Below, in pieces: positions 42,590-55,620 of a stretch of 64,000 nt of DNA. A program made the position numbers and the translations under genes. Numbering within the stretch: position 1 is the first letter of the stretch; the number at the start of each line of letters is the position of its first letter. Under the pieces are notes generated by a model. That model did no database searches, had not been told where the DNA came from, and saw nothing but the letters and a program-made list of their open reading frames with translations. This DNA is from Rhizophagus clarus (taxonomy: Eukaryota > Glomeromycota > Glomeromycetes > Glomerales > Glomeraceae), in assembly GCA_015698045.1 (NCBI GenBank), contig BLAL01000037.1:744001-808000 (forward strand), read 5' to 3'.

Positions 42590-44360
42590 TTAATTTTCTT
42601 TTTTGGAATACTCATAAATCCAAAATTCTTTAATTTTGCAAAAATTAAAATTTCTTTTTTTGGATTTTGCATAACATAAAATTTCCTTTTTTTGGATTTT
42701 GCATAACATAAAATTTCCTTTTTTGGATACAAAAAATCCAATTTTTATAAGAAGTAAAATTGCCTTTTTTGGATTTGTATAATGTTACTCAACATTCAGG
42801 CCAATAAAATTAAGGTTATACAATTCAAATATTTATTTATACAGGTAGTCTAAATATGGCATCACATGACAACAACATTTTTAATATATTAGATAAATGC
42901 AAAAATAAAGTCTGTTTATATATATAAAAAGTCAAAAATCTGTTGAAACTGACAGTTCCAGCATTTTATATATAAAAAAATGCAAAAAATGCTAAAACTG
43001 ACAGTTTCGGTATTTTTATATATAAGAGGCGGTCAATAGAAAAGAAAATTTTCACTAATTTTGATTATTAAGCTAATTTTGTACATATGACTGAGATCAG
43101 CAAAGTAGGTTATTTAATTAAATTTTGACCAAAATTTGGATTTCTTTCTTTTTTACTGATTGTCTTTCATATAACAAAAAAATACTAAAACTGAGTTCTA
43201 ACATTTTTATATATAAAAATGTAAAAAATACCAAAATTAACAGTTTAAGCATTTTATATATAAAAAATAAAAAAATGCTGAAACAGACTGTTTTAGCGTT
43301 TTTATTTGTAAAATGCAAAAAAATGCTAAAACTGACAGTTCTAGCATTTTTATATATAACAAGTCAAAAAAAATGCCAATCTGACATTTTTATATATAAA
43401 AATGCAAAAAAATGCTAAAACTATTAGTTTTGACATTTTTATATATAAAAATGCAAAAAAATGCTAAAACTATTAGTTTTGACATTTTTATATGTAAAAA
43501 ATAAAAAAAATGCTAAAACTATTAGTTTTGACATTTTTATATATAAAAAATAAAAAAATGCTAAAATAAACTGTTCTGATATTTTTATTCATAAAATATA
43601 AAAAAAAAGCTGAAACTAACTGTTCTGATATTTTCATATATATAAAATACAAAAAAAATACCAAAACTGCATTTTTATTATATATAAAAAATAATAAAAA
43701 TACAATACCAAAACTGCATTTTTATTATATATAAAAAATAATAAAAATACTGGAATAAACTATTCTAACATTTATATATAAAAACACTGAACTAACTATT
43801 TTAGTATTTTTTATATAAAAAGTCAAAAAAACGTCAAAACTAACTGTTCTGACATTTTTATATAAAAAGTCAAAAAATATTGAAACTGACTATTTTGGCA
43901 TTTTTATTTAAAAAAAAATGCTAAACTTATTAGTTCTGGTATTTTTATATATAAAAAACACAAAAAATGCTAAAACTATCTGTTTTAGTGCTTTTATATA
44001 TAAAAAGTAAAAAAAGAATGCCAAAACAGACTGTTCTGGCATTTTTATATAAAAAGAAGACCCCTGAATATGAAAATATCACATTAAAATAACTGTTTCA
44101 TATACTTTAAGAATAATTTCTCTAAGTAATATAAGTGTAACTATATATACTTTGGCCATTTTGATACTAGTAAATATAATAGATATCATATCAATTATCA
44201 CGATGAGATTTTAATCATCACATTCAGGGATCATATAAAAAGTTAAAAAAAATGCTGAAATTGACTATTTCAATATTTTTATATATAAAAAGTAAAAAAA
44301 AATACCAAAACTAATTGTTCTAGTATTTTTATATATTAAAAATGCAAAAACATTAAAACT
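42590..44360. repeat. palindrome-rich tandem array
   Basis: 42640-42780 has four copies of a unit with CCTTTTTTGGATTTTGCATA. From 42900 to 44360 more than 20 copies of a 50-65-bp unit alternate two palindromes: AAATGCTAAAACT with AGTTCTAGCATTT, and TTTTATATATAAAA. Each unit can fold as two hairpins. Small frames in this region simply reflect the repeat. Confidence 0.85.
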
Positions 44361-45206
44361 GACAGTTCTGATGTTTAGTTTATTCAAAAAATGAGATCAC
44401 ATAATTCATAATCTATCATTAATATTTATGCTAATTACATATGACATAAATAATTACATATTTACATATTAGTTTTTTAAAAATTTTAGTAATTAATTAT
44501 TAAGTTTACAAATTACGTATTTATATAAAAATATGAAATTACTAAGTCATGCATGTATAGTACAAACAGAACTGTTCTTAACACTTTCTTTATTATAAAG
44601 ACCAATTATTAGAAAATTATTGTACAGATTGATTATCTAAAGAATACTACTAAATACTCTTGAGTAAAAAGGTTAAAAGACAAATTTTATATAAAGCATT
44701 TGATATTTCTTCTGCTTCATTGTTATCATAGATATTAAATTTTTTTATGCTTTAATGAAGTTTAGCAATTATTTTGACATGAGACCAACCTAAAGGTATA
44801 TTATATACAAAAATATTTTTAATGTTATCCAATTTATCTTTAGAGATTTATTGATTAATATATATTTTTTTAATAAATTTTGTAGCCTCTTTTTTTAATG
44901 TCTGTTTGATGGTAGTATTACAAAAAAAAGTATTATTATAGTATTTAAATTAGAAAAAATCACTATATTATTAAATTAATTATTAATAATCTAGTATTAA
45001 TTTAGATATCATCTGTAATATAACTTAGTGCAAATTATCAGAATTAATTAGATTTTAATTTTCATGTAATATTCTATAGTCGACTATATTACTCATTTTT
45101 TTCTCAAAAAAGAATGAAATTTTTAAAAGAGATTGCTAGTCAGTGAGTAAATTTAAATAAACTCTTAGTGATGTTTAAGCTATCAAGAATATCAGTACAT
45201 TAGGAA
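44361..45206. other. AT-rich stretch, possible decayed coding remnant
   Basis: No intact gene. On the minus strand about 44640-44810 a run reading IPLGWSHVKIIAKLH then NNEAEEISNALYKI has some coding character, but I could not assign it. Confidence 0.25.
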
Positions 45207-45370
45207 TATTTGAAGTCTTTGCAATAGAAAAGTATAAAACTTAAAAAAATTTTTAAATTTACTTTATATGTTAATTATGTTTTTTATACTAAAATAAGTA
45301 TAAATTTAATATTAATTAAATTTTTATTTTTTTTTGAATTTCATATTTTTTTATTGTAAAAACCCCATTT
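45207..45370. mobile_element. 165-bp MITE, copy 3 (inverted core, more diverged)
   Basis: AGTCTTTGCAATAGAAAAGTA at the left, degraded TTTTTTATTGTAAAAACCCC at the right. The asymmetric core is reversed relative to copies 1 and 2. Confidence 0.75.
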
Positions 45371-47799
45371 TATTATGTTAGAAAGAAGTTTATATCATAT
45401 AGATTTTATGTTAGGATTAACTATTTTTATTAATTGTCTACCTTATTCCTGAATATCCTACGTTATAATATTTTAAAAGTTTTTTCAAGTATTAATAATA
45501 CTTGTATTTAAAAATTATATATGAAGTCTTTAAATAAATTTGTTCAATTTTATCTTATGTTTATTATTATTTTTATATCAAAGTTGATTGTTGGGATACT
45601 GGCTATTATTATTTTTTTTTATTATTTCTTAGTATTCATTTACAGCTTTTTCTTTTGGTTTTTTATCAAAACAAATTGAAAAGAAGTATCTTCTTATATG
45701 TTAAACTTATCAGAAAATGTATTATAATCAGTAAAACCATATGTATGATTTATTAAGTTTATCTTCATAATATTTATTATTTAAAAAAATTTTTTTTTAA
45801 AAATTTTATTTTTGATTTTATAAGCTGAATGGAAAAGAGTTTTTAAAAACTTTTATAAATACTAAATTTAAAAAAATATGTAATATTAATAATATATTGT
45901 AGTTTATTTCAATATAACAACTGTAATAGTAAATAGTAATATAAAATATAAAATGATTAGATTATTATTACTATATAATATATTATAATAAATAATAACA
46001 AATTAATTAAAATAATATAAATATTATGATTTTTAATTATTATTTAATATATATTATAATATTAAATAATATTTTTATGATAATTTAAATAAATATTTAA
46101 AGTATCATATAAATATAAATAATCTATTTAGAATCTGATATTAATATAATATTTATTTTATTTGTACTCTATATTTTACTGAAACTTTAAAAGATCCAGT
46201 TATTAATTTGATAAATATTAGATATTTATTTATAAAAAATTAGAAACTGATTTTTTACCAATATAAGTTTGATATTCATAAAGTATTTATACTCAATTGT
46301 ATTTAAAAATACAATAAAAATCTAGGTTTAATCAAAAATAAGTATTGGAAATTATACAATAGAAAAATCTGTAAAAAATTGGATTTTTAATTTTGGATTT
46401 AATCATTTTTTACACCTACAATACATTATACCCTTTTTTATTATTTATATCACACTTCTTTCCTTTTCATTTTTTTTATATGTATTCTGAAAACTTAGAA
46501 TTTTTTCAGTTGTAAAAAATCTATTTTTCATGTCCCTAGTTAAATGTCATGTGTTTAATTTTACTCAGCATTACCGTAATTTTGTTCAGAATATTCAGGG
46601 TGTGATATATTGCAAGTGCGAAAAAATAAAATTCTTTAATTTTTTACTGATATATTATCATTTAACTAGTATAAATAAAAATAAGTAGCAGTTTTATAAA
46701 ATTGCTATCTATTGCAAAAATATATATTATTTTAAATATAATTAAAATTAAACTAAAAAATATATCAATCAAATAGTATACTGTATTTTTTTAATATTAG
46801 TCACCTCCTGAAATTAAGTACTATTCAAACTTTTCAAGTTTTATTAAAAAAAATCATATATAAAATACTAATAAAAAAACTTCCAAAATTAAACACTCTT
46901 CCAAACTTTTCGCTTAAAATCCTTGCAAAAAAAGAGGTGCTTAATTTTGGAAAAATATAATAATTTTTATTATTCTAAAATCTCTATTATAATAATTGTT
47001 TTCGTGTGTAATTATAATGTTTAGACTATTAATTTATATGTATATTACTGTAACGTTTAGAATACTTATTTATACATATGCAACTATTACTGAATTATAT
47101 ATGTGTTAGACTACGTATATCATGCTATTTTAAAAATATATATTTTACCATTGCAAAGCAACAGATTAACAGCTAATTTTATATATTAAAAATTAAATAT
47201 AATTTTATTTTAATTTTAAATTTTATATTGAATTTTTCATATAGTTTTTAGTAAGATTATATACTATAAGTAATAATTATTATTATATTTAAATTACTAG
47301 ATGAGTTATTATATTATAAATATAAATTGTAATTTAATTATAAATATTATTCGTTTATAGATTACATTTAGCTGAGTTGGGTAGATTGTATAAATTTTAT
47401 ATAATATTTTTAACCAAATATTTTATAATAAATATAACATGATCTTTGAATTAAAAAAAAAAATATTATTAAATAATGATAATTCTAATTTATAATTATT
47501 ATAATTATTTGATTTTTAGATTTATAACTTTTATAATAAGTAATATTAATTATAAAATAATTGAATAGTTGAATATTTAATTATTACATTATCTTATTTT
47601 ATTACAATTAAAACTTTTTTAAAATTATTTTTAAATTCATTTAAAAAAAGTTAGACTTTCTGATTTTTAAATAAACTTAAAAAAATTTAATATAAATAAA
47701 GTATTTTTTAAAAATTACTTTATAAAGTAAAAGTTAAACTATAAAATTTTGTGAATTATTAATACAATTATTAAAGTAATTTATTTCAAAAAATCATTA
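45371..47799. other. 2.4-kb AT-rich gene-free stretch
   Basis: No gene, RNA gene or repeat boundary seen. Extremely AT-rich around 45900-46170 and 47180-47560. Confidence 0.35.
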
Positions 47800-47807
47800 T
47801 TTAAAGC

Positions 47808-48232
47808 TAGAGCTCTGAATTTTTAGTTTAGTTCTGTTTTCAGTTTCATTTCTGATTCTAAACTTAGTTCTTTATTGAACACTTTTTAAAATAAGATTTT
47901 TATTGAAAAACATTTTCAGAATCATTTTTTAATTGAAAAACATTTTTTTAGTTAAAAAACTTCATCTAAAAATATTTTTAGTTTGAAGTGTTTTTTGAAA
48001 AAATGGGTTCAGTTCTATTTTTCAATTTGAAAATGAAACTGAAACTAATTTTTTAAACTGAAAATATTTTTTCAGTAGTGTTTTTTAACTAAAAAATATT
48101 TTCAGTTAAAAGTATGACTTGAAAATGTTTTTCAGTAAAAATTTTAAACCAAAAAACATTTTCAGTAAAATTTTATATCAGAGAGCCAAATCAGAACTAA
48201 AAACAGAACTGAACAAGAAATTCAGAGCTCTA
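47808..48232. mobile_element. hAT-type MITE, 425 bp, with perfect 8-bp target duplication
   Basis: Flanked by TTTAAAGC on both sides (47800-47807 and 48233-48240). Termini TAGAGCTCTGAATTT are inverted, with similarity extending about 35 bp through AGTTCTGTTTT. The interior has many TTTTCAGT/ACTGAAAA words in both orientations. No ORF. The TAGAG start and 8-bp duplication fit the hAT superfamily. Confidence 0.9.
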
Positions 48233-48240
48233 TTTAAAGC

Positions 48241-49679
48241 ATTATTTATTTAAATAAAATTTTTTATTAATATTACTTTATTTTTTATTTTAGATATTAT
48301 ATATATATATTAAAAAAATTATTTTTATTAAATTTAATTTATAAGGTGATGCAAAATATAAATTGGTTTTCATATTTCAGTTGGATTAGTAAATTATAAA
48401 TTTATAATTTTTATTTTTTATTTTTTTTTATTAATATAATCAATTAATAAAAATCCAATTTGTAATTTTATTTATTAAATATTTTACAATTATCAAGATT
48501 TATGAATTATTAATTAGATAATTAAATTATTAATTAAAAAATTCTTGAATTTAAAAATAAAAATCCAGGTAATTAAATTAAAAAAAAAAATAGTAATATA
48601 AAAACTGAATTTATAATTTGCATTGTTTAATATCATTTAATAATAAATAATTTTTTTTAATAAACAGATATGATACATATTTATTTCCTTTTTTTTTAAT
48701 CAAATTCATATGGTAGTTTATAAGAAATTATAAATTTTTGCTTATTTTTATTAATTTTATAATCATATGATTATATAAAATAATTACTATATATATAATA
48801 TAATTTGAATAATATAATAAAATTTGCTTACTATTAATAAAAATCACTGTAGGAAAATAATAGTTTACTAATAGTTTTACTTTACTTTTATTTTAATACT
48901 ATTAGTTAATTGATTTAAAAAAAAAAAAAATTAAAATAAATTTATTTATATATAATAGAATCTTCAAGTTTTTTTATATATAATTTTTACCTTAAATCTG
49001 TAAATGATCTATCTTAGAAGTAAGTGGGATCCTGATATAATATACTGTATTTTTAATAGTTAATAAGAATTTCATAAAATTTGTATATCAGGAAATAGGC
49101 AAGAAAGTATCTAAGTATTAGTATACACTATTTGGAATTTTTGGTTCAAAACTTTCAATGTTGCTTTACTTAAGTATTTTAAAGAAATACAATAATTTTT
49201 TTTTTATATTTTCAAATATAATTTACTTAAATAAAAATTAAATATTAAACTTTTCAAATATCCATATAAATAAAAAGGGTTAAAAAAATTATTCATTATA
49301 AAAATTAGTTAAAAAAGATTAAAAAAAAAAAACTGAAAAATAACAAATTATTAGAAATATAATTTTGACAATACAGTATAATGATAATATATAATTAATA
49401 GAAAAATACTGAAGATTTAATTATTTATTAAAAAGAAATATAAATTTAATTATAGTTAAGTTTAAATGACAAAAAAAAAACTTATTTTATAATTTTACTG
49501 AATTATTTAACAATTGATTAATAAATTATTAGATTCGTTAAATTTAAATACTTTAATATTTTAAATATATTTTAAATATGATAGAATAGTCTAAAGTATC
49601 ACCATCTGAAATCTAAATACAAAAAAATCTCTTAAAATCATGAATGTTTTCAGCAGATTTTCCGGATACTTTCAATACC
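48241..49679. other. AT-rich gene-free stretch
   Basis: No gene or clear repeat seen. Confidence 0.35.
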
Positions 49680-49985
49680 ATTATGATGTGATAATATATC
49701 AACATTTTATAATAAAAGAATTGCATTAACTATAAAAGGTTTTCAAAAGAACTTTGTGATAAAAAAAATTACGTTAACCATAAAAATATATAATGTGATA
49801 ATAAAAATTGCATCAACCACAAAAGGGTTTCAAAATAAAAAAAATCGCATTAACCATAAAAGGCGTGCAAATAGAACAAGTTTATAATATTGATCAACAT
49901 TTTATAGTAAAAGAATTGCGTTAACCATAAAAGATCCCCAACGAATGTGATAATAAAAAAATTGCGTTAACTAAAAAGATATGTA
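49680..49985. repeat. degenerate ~55-bp tandem repeat
   Basis: Units contain GATAATAAAAATTGCGTTAA and CCATAAAAGGTTT; about six copies, more conserved toward the right. Confidence 0.7.
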
Positions 49986-50228
49986 ACGAATTATTTCATC
50001 TCGAGATTTATATATCAAAAATCACATGTTTGTCTGTATAAAATCTTATCTAACCAGATAATTAGAATCTGAAACAATTCAACCCCACACCTCCAAAATA
50101 AGGTTGCGCTCGGATTATGCTGATTTAGCGTATATATAATTTTTTTTTAGGACAATAAACAAAAAATAGCCACATTTTCGTCCAATCATTTCCATTCACA
50201 CGGCTCCAATAATTATTATTTATGACGC

Positions 50229-50259
<31 letters not shown>

Positions 50260-51946
50260 ATGAGAGCTAAAGAAAAAAAAAAAAATTTTTTTTAAGGTAG
50301 ATTCCCGTTTTTCAATATTATTTAAGAACTTGGAAATGTTTGATTTAAATATGGCTAATTCGAGCGTCCGCCTTGCTTTATTATTTATCACAGATTTTGA
50401 GCAACCACATGACTTTTTATAGATATTTTCGGAAATAGCCGTTTAAATCAACTATAATAAAACAAATTTATATTGTATTGTAAAATAATTTATATTTTGC
50501 GCAATACAGTTAGTGTTGTTTATATACAGTATTAAGTATTATACTACAAATTGATTATATTCCAAATTAAGCTATTTTTGAAATATAAAAAAAATTGTAC
50601 GTAATCCATTCAAATAAAAGTACGTTGTGACATCATGCATCAAAACAAACTATGAGTCATTTTTAAAAAAAAAAGCCTGTGTGGATTGTCTTGAATTTTA
50701 TCTCGTTTTTTTTTTTTTTTCTCCTTTTTTTTTTTTTTTGTTGTACGATAAATGAGAAAGTGGTTATTTGTTGGAATAAAAAAAAAAAATTCTCTTTTCT
50801 TAAAACGTTAATTTTTTTTTCTATTTTCTATTTTCTTTTTTCTTTTTTTTTTTTTTTTTAAAGAAAAAAATTTTTTTTAATAATAAATTGTTTATTTTCT
50901 TTCTTTGTTGAAAACGCCTGATTGCATCAGGATCATCGATGAATTCCTCGATTAATTTAACAATTAATGGAGTAAAAAATTTCTAGGTATTTTGCAGATC
51001 AATTACCGTATATTTATTTTTTAAAATGGGAGTTTCAGAATTTTTTTTTTTTTTTTCTTTCTTCTTGAAAAAAAAAGATAAATAAATAAATAAATAAAAC
51101 GTAAATAAATAAATAAAAAAAAAAAGAGTTCGTCGAAAAAAAAAGTAACTCTTGTACATAAAGAGTACAATTAATAACTTTAAAAAAAAAAAGAAAAAAA
51201 AAAAGAAGGAAAAACCTTCCAAGAAAGAAGGAAAGAGAACAAAAAAAAAAATACATGGTAAATCTCTAACCTTTTTAATATATAAAACTTTAAAACAACG
51301 GAGTTAATCAATTCAAAGATTTGATCTTTTCGTTAAAAAATCTACTGAATTCATATGGTCTTGTCGTTAATTACGTTATTAATTTAGATGAAATAAGAAG
51401 AGAAACAAAGTTGGAATTTATTTTAATGAAGGTAGCACAAAATTCAGTGATTTCTAGAAAATGAGGGGGAGAGATGAAGGTTGATAGACAAATAATTTGT
51501 TATTGACAAAATAAGAGTAATTAATAATTGAATATCACTGCAAAAAGAATCAAGAATCCTAAAAGGAAGAATGCATAAAATTTTGCCAAATATGTGACAT
51601 GTGATAATATTTTAAATTGTGGGATATATCAAACAAGTTGACATAAATTGACATAATTTTCAAATGCACAAAGAAGGTAACGGAAATTTGATTTTACCGC
51701 ACTTTTTATCTTTTATCAGATTATTTTAAAACGGTTATTGTTAAAAAAAGTTTTATTGTAAAGTCAAAAGATCGACCGTTTATTTATAATGATAAAGTAC
51801 GGATGTTGACAATTTGTCATTTATTTATTTTATTTTTTTTTTTTTATTATTATTATTATTATATTATATTGTATTATTATTATTATTATTACTGTATCTA
51901 CTTATTTATTTACTTATTTATTTACTTATTTATTTATTTATTTATT

Positions 51947-51997
<51 letters not shown>

Positions 51998-52794
51998 TTT
52001 GCGAGATAATCGAATTTACCAAAAGCTAAAATATAATAATATCATAGTATTTGGATATGATTGTTCTTTCAATGGAGGAAGTCATTGTTTAAACAGGTAT
52101 AATAAACCTATGATCTATGCTTGATTTGACAGTTATAAAATAGAAAATTTTTTTTCAAATGCAAGAAATGCATTATTGCCCCACTAATATCCCCACGAAA
52201 AAAATTTTTTGTGTACGATCTGCATGCAGGTAATGCGCCTTAACGCACATATTAAATCCAATGCTCATCTAATTTAAAAAGAAGTAAAAAAAAAAAAAAA
52301 CTTCTCAAGAGATTGCGGTTGCTGCGCCACGCACCAACAATGGTACTGCAAAGGAATTAAGCTGCAAGTGATAGTCAGGTGATTCGTCGTTAAATGCGCC
52401 TTTGGGTTTAGTGTTAAAGATGTAAGGTATGCAGGCGTAAAAATAATTAATAAATATGGAAAAATTACAAACTATCTAAATAATTTATTTATTTATTATA
52501 TTAATTAAAATTGTATTATTTACCATATAAAAGTACAATTTGCAAATCATCGAGTGGGGAAATTCGAGAAATTTTTTTTTCTTAAAAAAAAAAAAAAAAA
52601 AAAATTCAAATTCTTATATCTTTTCTTTTTTTAAAATAATTTTTTTAATTATTTTTATTTTTTCTTTTCTTTTTTTTTCTTCTTTACCCTTTCGTAATAT
52701 TAGTATGTTTATTTTTTCACAATAAAAAAAAAAAAAAATAAAAAAAAAAAGGAAAAAAAAAAAATTATATATTTCAAAGAAATTTTTATTAATC
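49986..52794. other. 2.8-kb intergenic region with simple sequence
   Basis: Contains long T or A runs, (TTTA)n and (TTA)n microsatellites at 51840-51950 followed by a T run to 51993, and the promoter of the F-box gene at 52795. Small frames rich in Phe/Lys are composition artefacts. The segment 52150-52440 is less AT-rich (TGCGCCACGCACCAACAATG) but not coding in any frame I could follow. Confidence 0.4.
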
Positions 52795-54649
52795 ATGCTT
52801 TTTGTTCAAAGAATATTCTTCTTTTTAACAAATCTCGTTTTTTTATTTTTTATTTTACCAAGATTTATCGCTCAACAATTGGGTAATAAGTTAGTGGTTT
52901 ATCGTCAAAGAAATCCACGACAATTACCTGTCGATTGTCTTCTAGAAATTTTGGAATATTTGGAAAATGATACTTCTACTCTTCATTCTTGTATCTTGGT
53001 AAATCGACTTTGGTGTTTTCTCGCTATTCGTATTCTTTGGAAACGTCCATTTGAACATGTGTATCCGGATAAATTTGGATCGCTCACAATTAGAACTTAT
53101 ATTTCTTGTCTTTCGGATGAAGAGAAACAAATTTTAATAAATAATGATGTAGAAATTCCCGATTTAAGTCAACCTTTCCTTGATTATCCAAGATATCTTC
53201 AACATTTTGATTGTGATAATTTTATATCATCAGTTCGCGCTTGGTTGGATGGTGTAATGATAGATCCTCCTGAAGAGGATGTGATTCAACTTACCGCTAG
53301 ACTTGTTGGTACTATGATTTGTAAAAGATCCTTAGGTTTTAAGAATCTTAGATATTTACGTAAAGCACCTGATGATTTGATTTTAATGGATGTTTTATCT
53401 TATCCTGGAGCCAATGAAGCTTTTTCTAAATTACAATGTTTTGAATTTCGTAGTTCACATTACGCGGATGATAATTTTACGCGTGCTTGGCTTAATCTTT
53501 TCAGTGCTGTATCTCAATCAACGCGAAATTTACAACATATATCTATTTACATAAATAAGAAAAATCGTGAAACTTATCAAGAACTTGACTCTTCAATAAT
53601 AAATTTATTAACATCTCAAAGGAATTTACAAACTATATCATTAAATTCTTTCTGGAGGACAATAAATTCACGTTTAATTTATGATACTATATCACGTCAT
53701 TCTCGTTCATTAAAATATTTAAGGATACAAGGATTATCAGATTTACCCATGTTATTTCAAGTATTAGAATCTTGTGAGAATCTAGAAACTTTAGAATTTG
53801 TTCGTTGGAAAGTAGATGATAATTTCGAATTTAGAAATATAACACCAACATTAAGAATAAAACATCTTTATTATTATTTTTCTAATGGACCAGTGGAATT
53901 TATTAATACAATTTTAAGAATGTCAAATAATAATTTATTATCATTTTCAAGTAAACACTTTAATCCTTTAATTATGGCAACAATTCGGAATCATTGTCCA
54001 AATATAACTCATTTATGCGTGAATTTAAAACCTTCAGATTTTCAATTATTTAGTGAACAATTATTAAACATTTTACAACTTGAACATTTAACAATACAAA
54101 CTCCTTATGCTCCTCGTTTAGCTAAAGAACAACTTTATCAATTAGCTGTAGCTTTACCTGAATCTTGTAAATATTTTGGTATAGATTCCGAAATTAATTC
54201 ATTTAATTTAGATCATTTCTTAAGAAGTTGTCGTACTAAATTAAAAATACTTGCATTACATCATATATCAGACAATCATGTAAATTGTTTGGAATCAGTT
54301 ATAGCTTATGCTATAGGAGTTGGTAGCTTACAAGAAATTAAACTACAAAAGGTTAATCACAATTCTGATATAACCGAATATCAATATAATAAATGGTTAA
54401 ATGAACAATTATCTTTAGCTTCGGCTTCTCCAAGATTAGCGAAATATCCTCGTCATAATTTACATAATTTAAAAATATCCGAAGCAAAACCAATATCATT
54501 TAGTTATCATGGTAAGTTATATAAGTTATTTAGTATAGATAATTCGTTATTATTCTACTTTTGTATTTGATTACATATTTACTAACATTTTCTTTATTTC
54601 TTTTTTAGAACCGGTATTCAATTCAAAAATTATAAATTATTCAACTTAG
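52795..54649 (+). CDS. F-box protein with N-terminal hydrophobic segment
   Basis: Two exons: 52795-54511 and 54609-54649 (donor GGTAAGTT, acceptor TTTTTTAG), 585 residues, ending EPVFNSKIINYST. Residues about 5-28 form a strongly hydrophobic stretch (FFFLTNLVFLFFILPRFIA) that could be a signal anchor. The F-box follows at about 42-90 (RQLPVDCLLEILEYLE, then LHSCILVNRLWCFLAIRILWKRPFE). The remainder shows LRR-like segments (LKYLRIQG, LETLEFVRW, LEHLTIQT, LKILALHH). It would be a membrane-attached SCF adaptor if the N-terminus is correct. There is no alternative Met between the first ATG and the F-box, so an unannotated upstream exon is the main alternative. Without splicing the frame would read on 19 further codons to 54570. 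Confidence 0.85.
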
Positions 54650-54688
54650 ATTTATAGACTAAAAAAAAAAAACAATTAGAATTTACAC

Positions 54689-54719
<31 letters not shown>

Positions 54720-54845
54720 ATAAAATAAAAATATTTATTGTTCTTTGTATAATTTTGTTCATTTTGTAAATAATAAATAATTATTTTTAAAAATACTTTG
54801 GTGTAATATTTGTTAATAATTAATTATCAATATTCAGTAAACCTC

Positions 54846-55620
54846 GTAAGTAAACATCGCAAGAAACTAAAAATTGTGTATTTTTTTTTTTTTTTTTTTG
54901 ACAGATTCATTTCGGGCGGTGACCGAATGATCGATACTCTCACCCCTTTAAATAACAATACCATCGAAAACCTCGTAAGTAAAATGTATAAGAAACTAGA
55001 ATATTTTTTTTTTCAACAGATTCACTAATCATCTTTAATTTCGGAAGAATTTCGAGACGATGACCAAATGATTGACATTCTCACAATTAAGATAAACAAT
55101 ACCATCGAAAGATTTCGAAACTTCGTAAATGAACTGCTTAAGAAAATAATTTTTTTTTTCTTAATTTCGGGGAAATTTCAGAACGGTGACCAAAATGATT
55201 GATATTCTTACACCCTTATCTAATTAAATAATACCATCGAAAGATTTCGATAACCTGGTAAGTAAACCTTAAGAAAATAATTTTTTTTTTTTTTTTCGAA
55301 AATTCTTAATTTCGAGAGAATTTCAGAGCGGTGATTGATATTCTCACTCCTTTATCTTTAAATAATACCATCGAAAGATTTCAAAATCCTCGTAAGTAAA
55401 CTGCTTAAGAAACTAAATATTATTATTATTATTACTTTCGACAGATTCACTAATCATAATTTCGGGAGAATTTCAAATGATCGATATTCTCACCCTTTTA
55501 AACTAATTAAATAACAGTACCGAAAGATTTGTAAGAAACTAAATGTTATTATTATTGTTTTTTTTTTTTTTCGACATATTCACTAATCTTCTTAATTTTC
55601 GGAATACCAAAAAGTACTTT
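54846..55620 (+). repeat. tandem exon-intron module array, family 4 (about five units)
   Basis: Begins about 200 bp after the F-box gene. Exon-like blocks at 54905-54974 (70 bp), 55020-55124 (105), 55182-55257 (76) and 55327-55391 (65), plus a degraded one at 55450-55540. Blocks end in CTC or CTG followed by GTAAGTAAA, and start after GACAG, AACAG or ATTTCAG. They share GGTGACCRAATGATTGATA, a TCTCACCCCTTTA segment and AATACCATCGAAAGATTTCG. The first block reads FISGGDRMIDTLTPLNNNTIENL. Intron-like parts of 45-70 bp contain a T run. Lengths are not uniform modulo three, so frame is not kept by every combination. Confidence 0.55.

Noticed and set aside
43118-43418. Small frames on both strands in the palindrome array
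   Set aside because: They follow the repeat period exactly and contain nothing but the repeat.
51803-52029. Frames rich in Tyr, Leu and Phe
   Set aside because: They are (TTA)n, (TTTA)n and poly(T) microsatellites.
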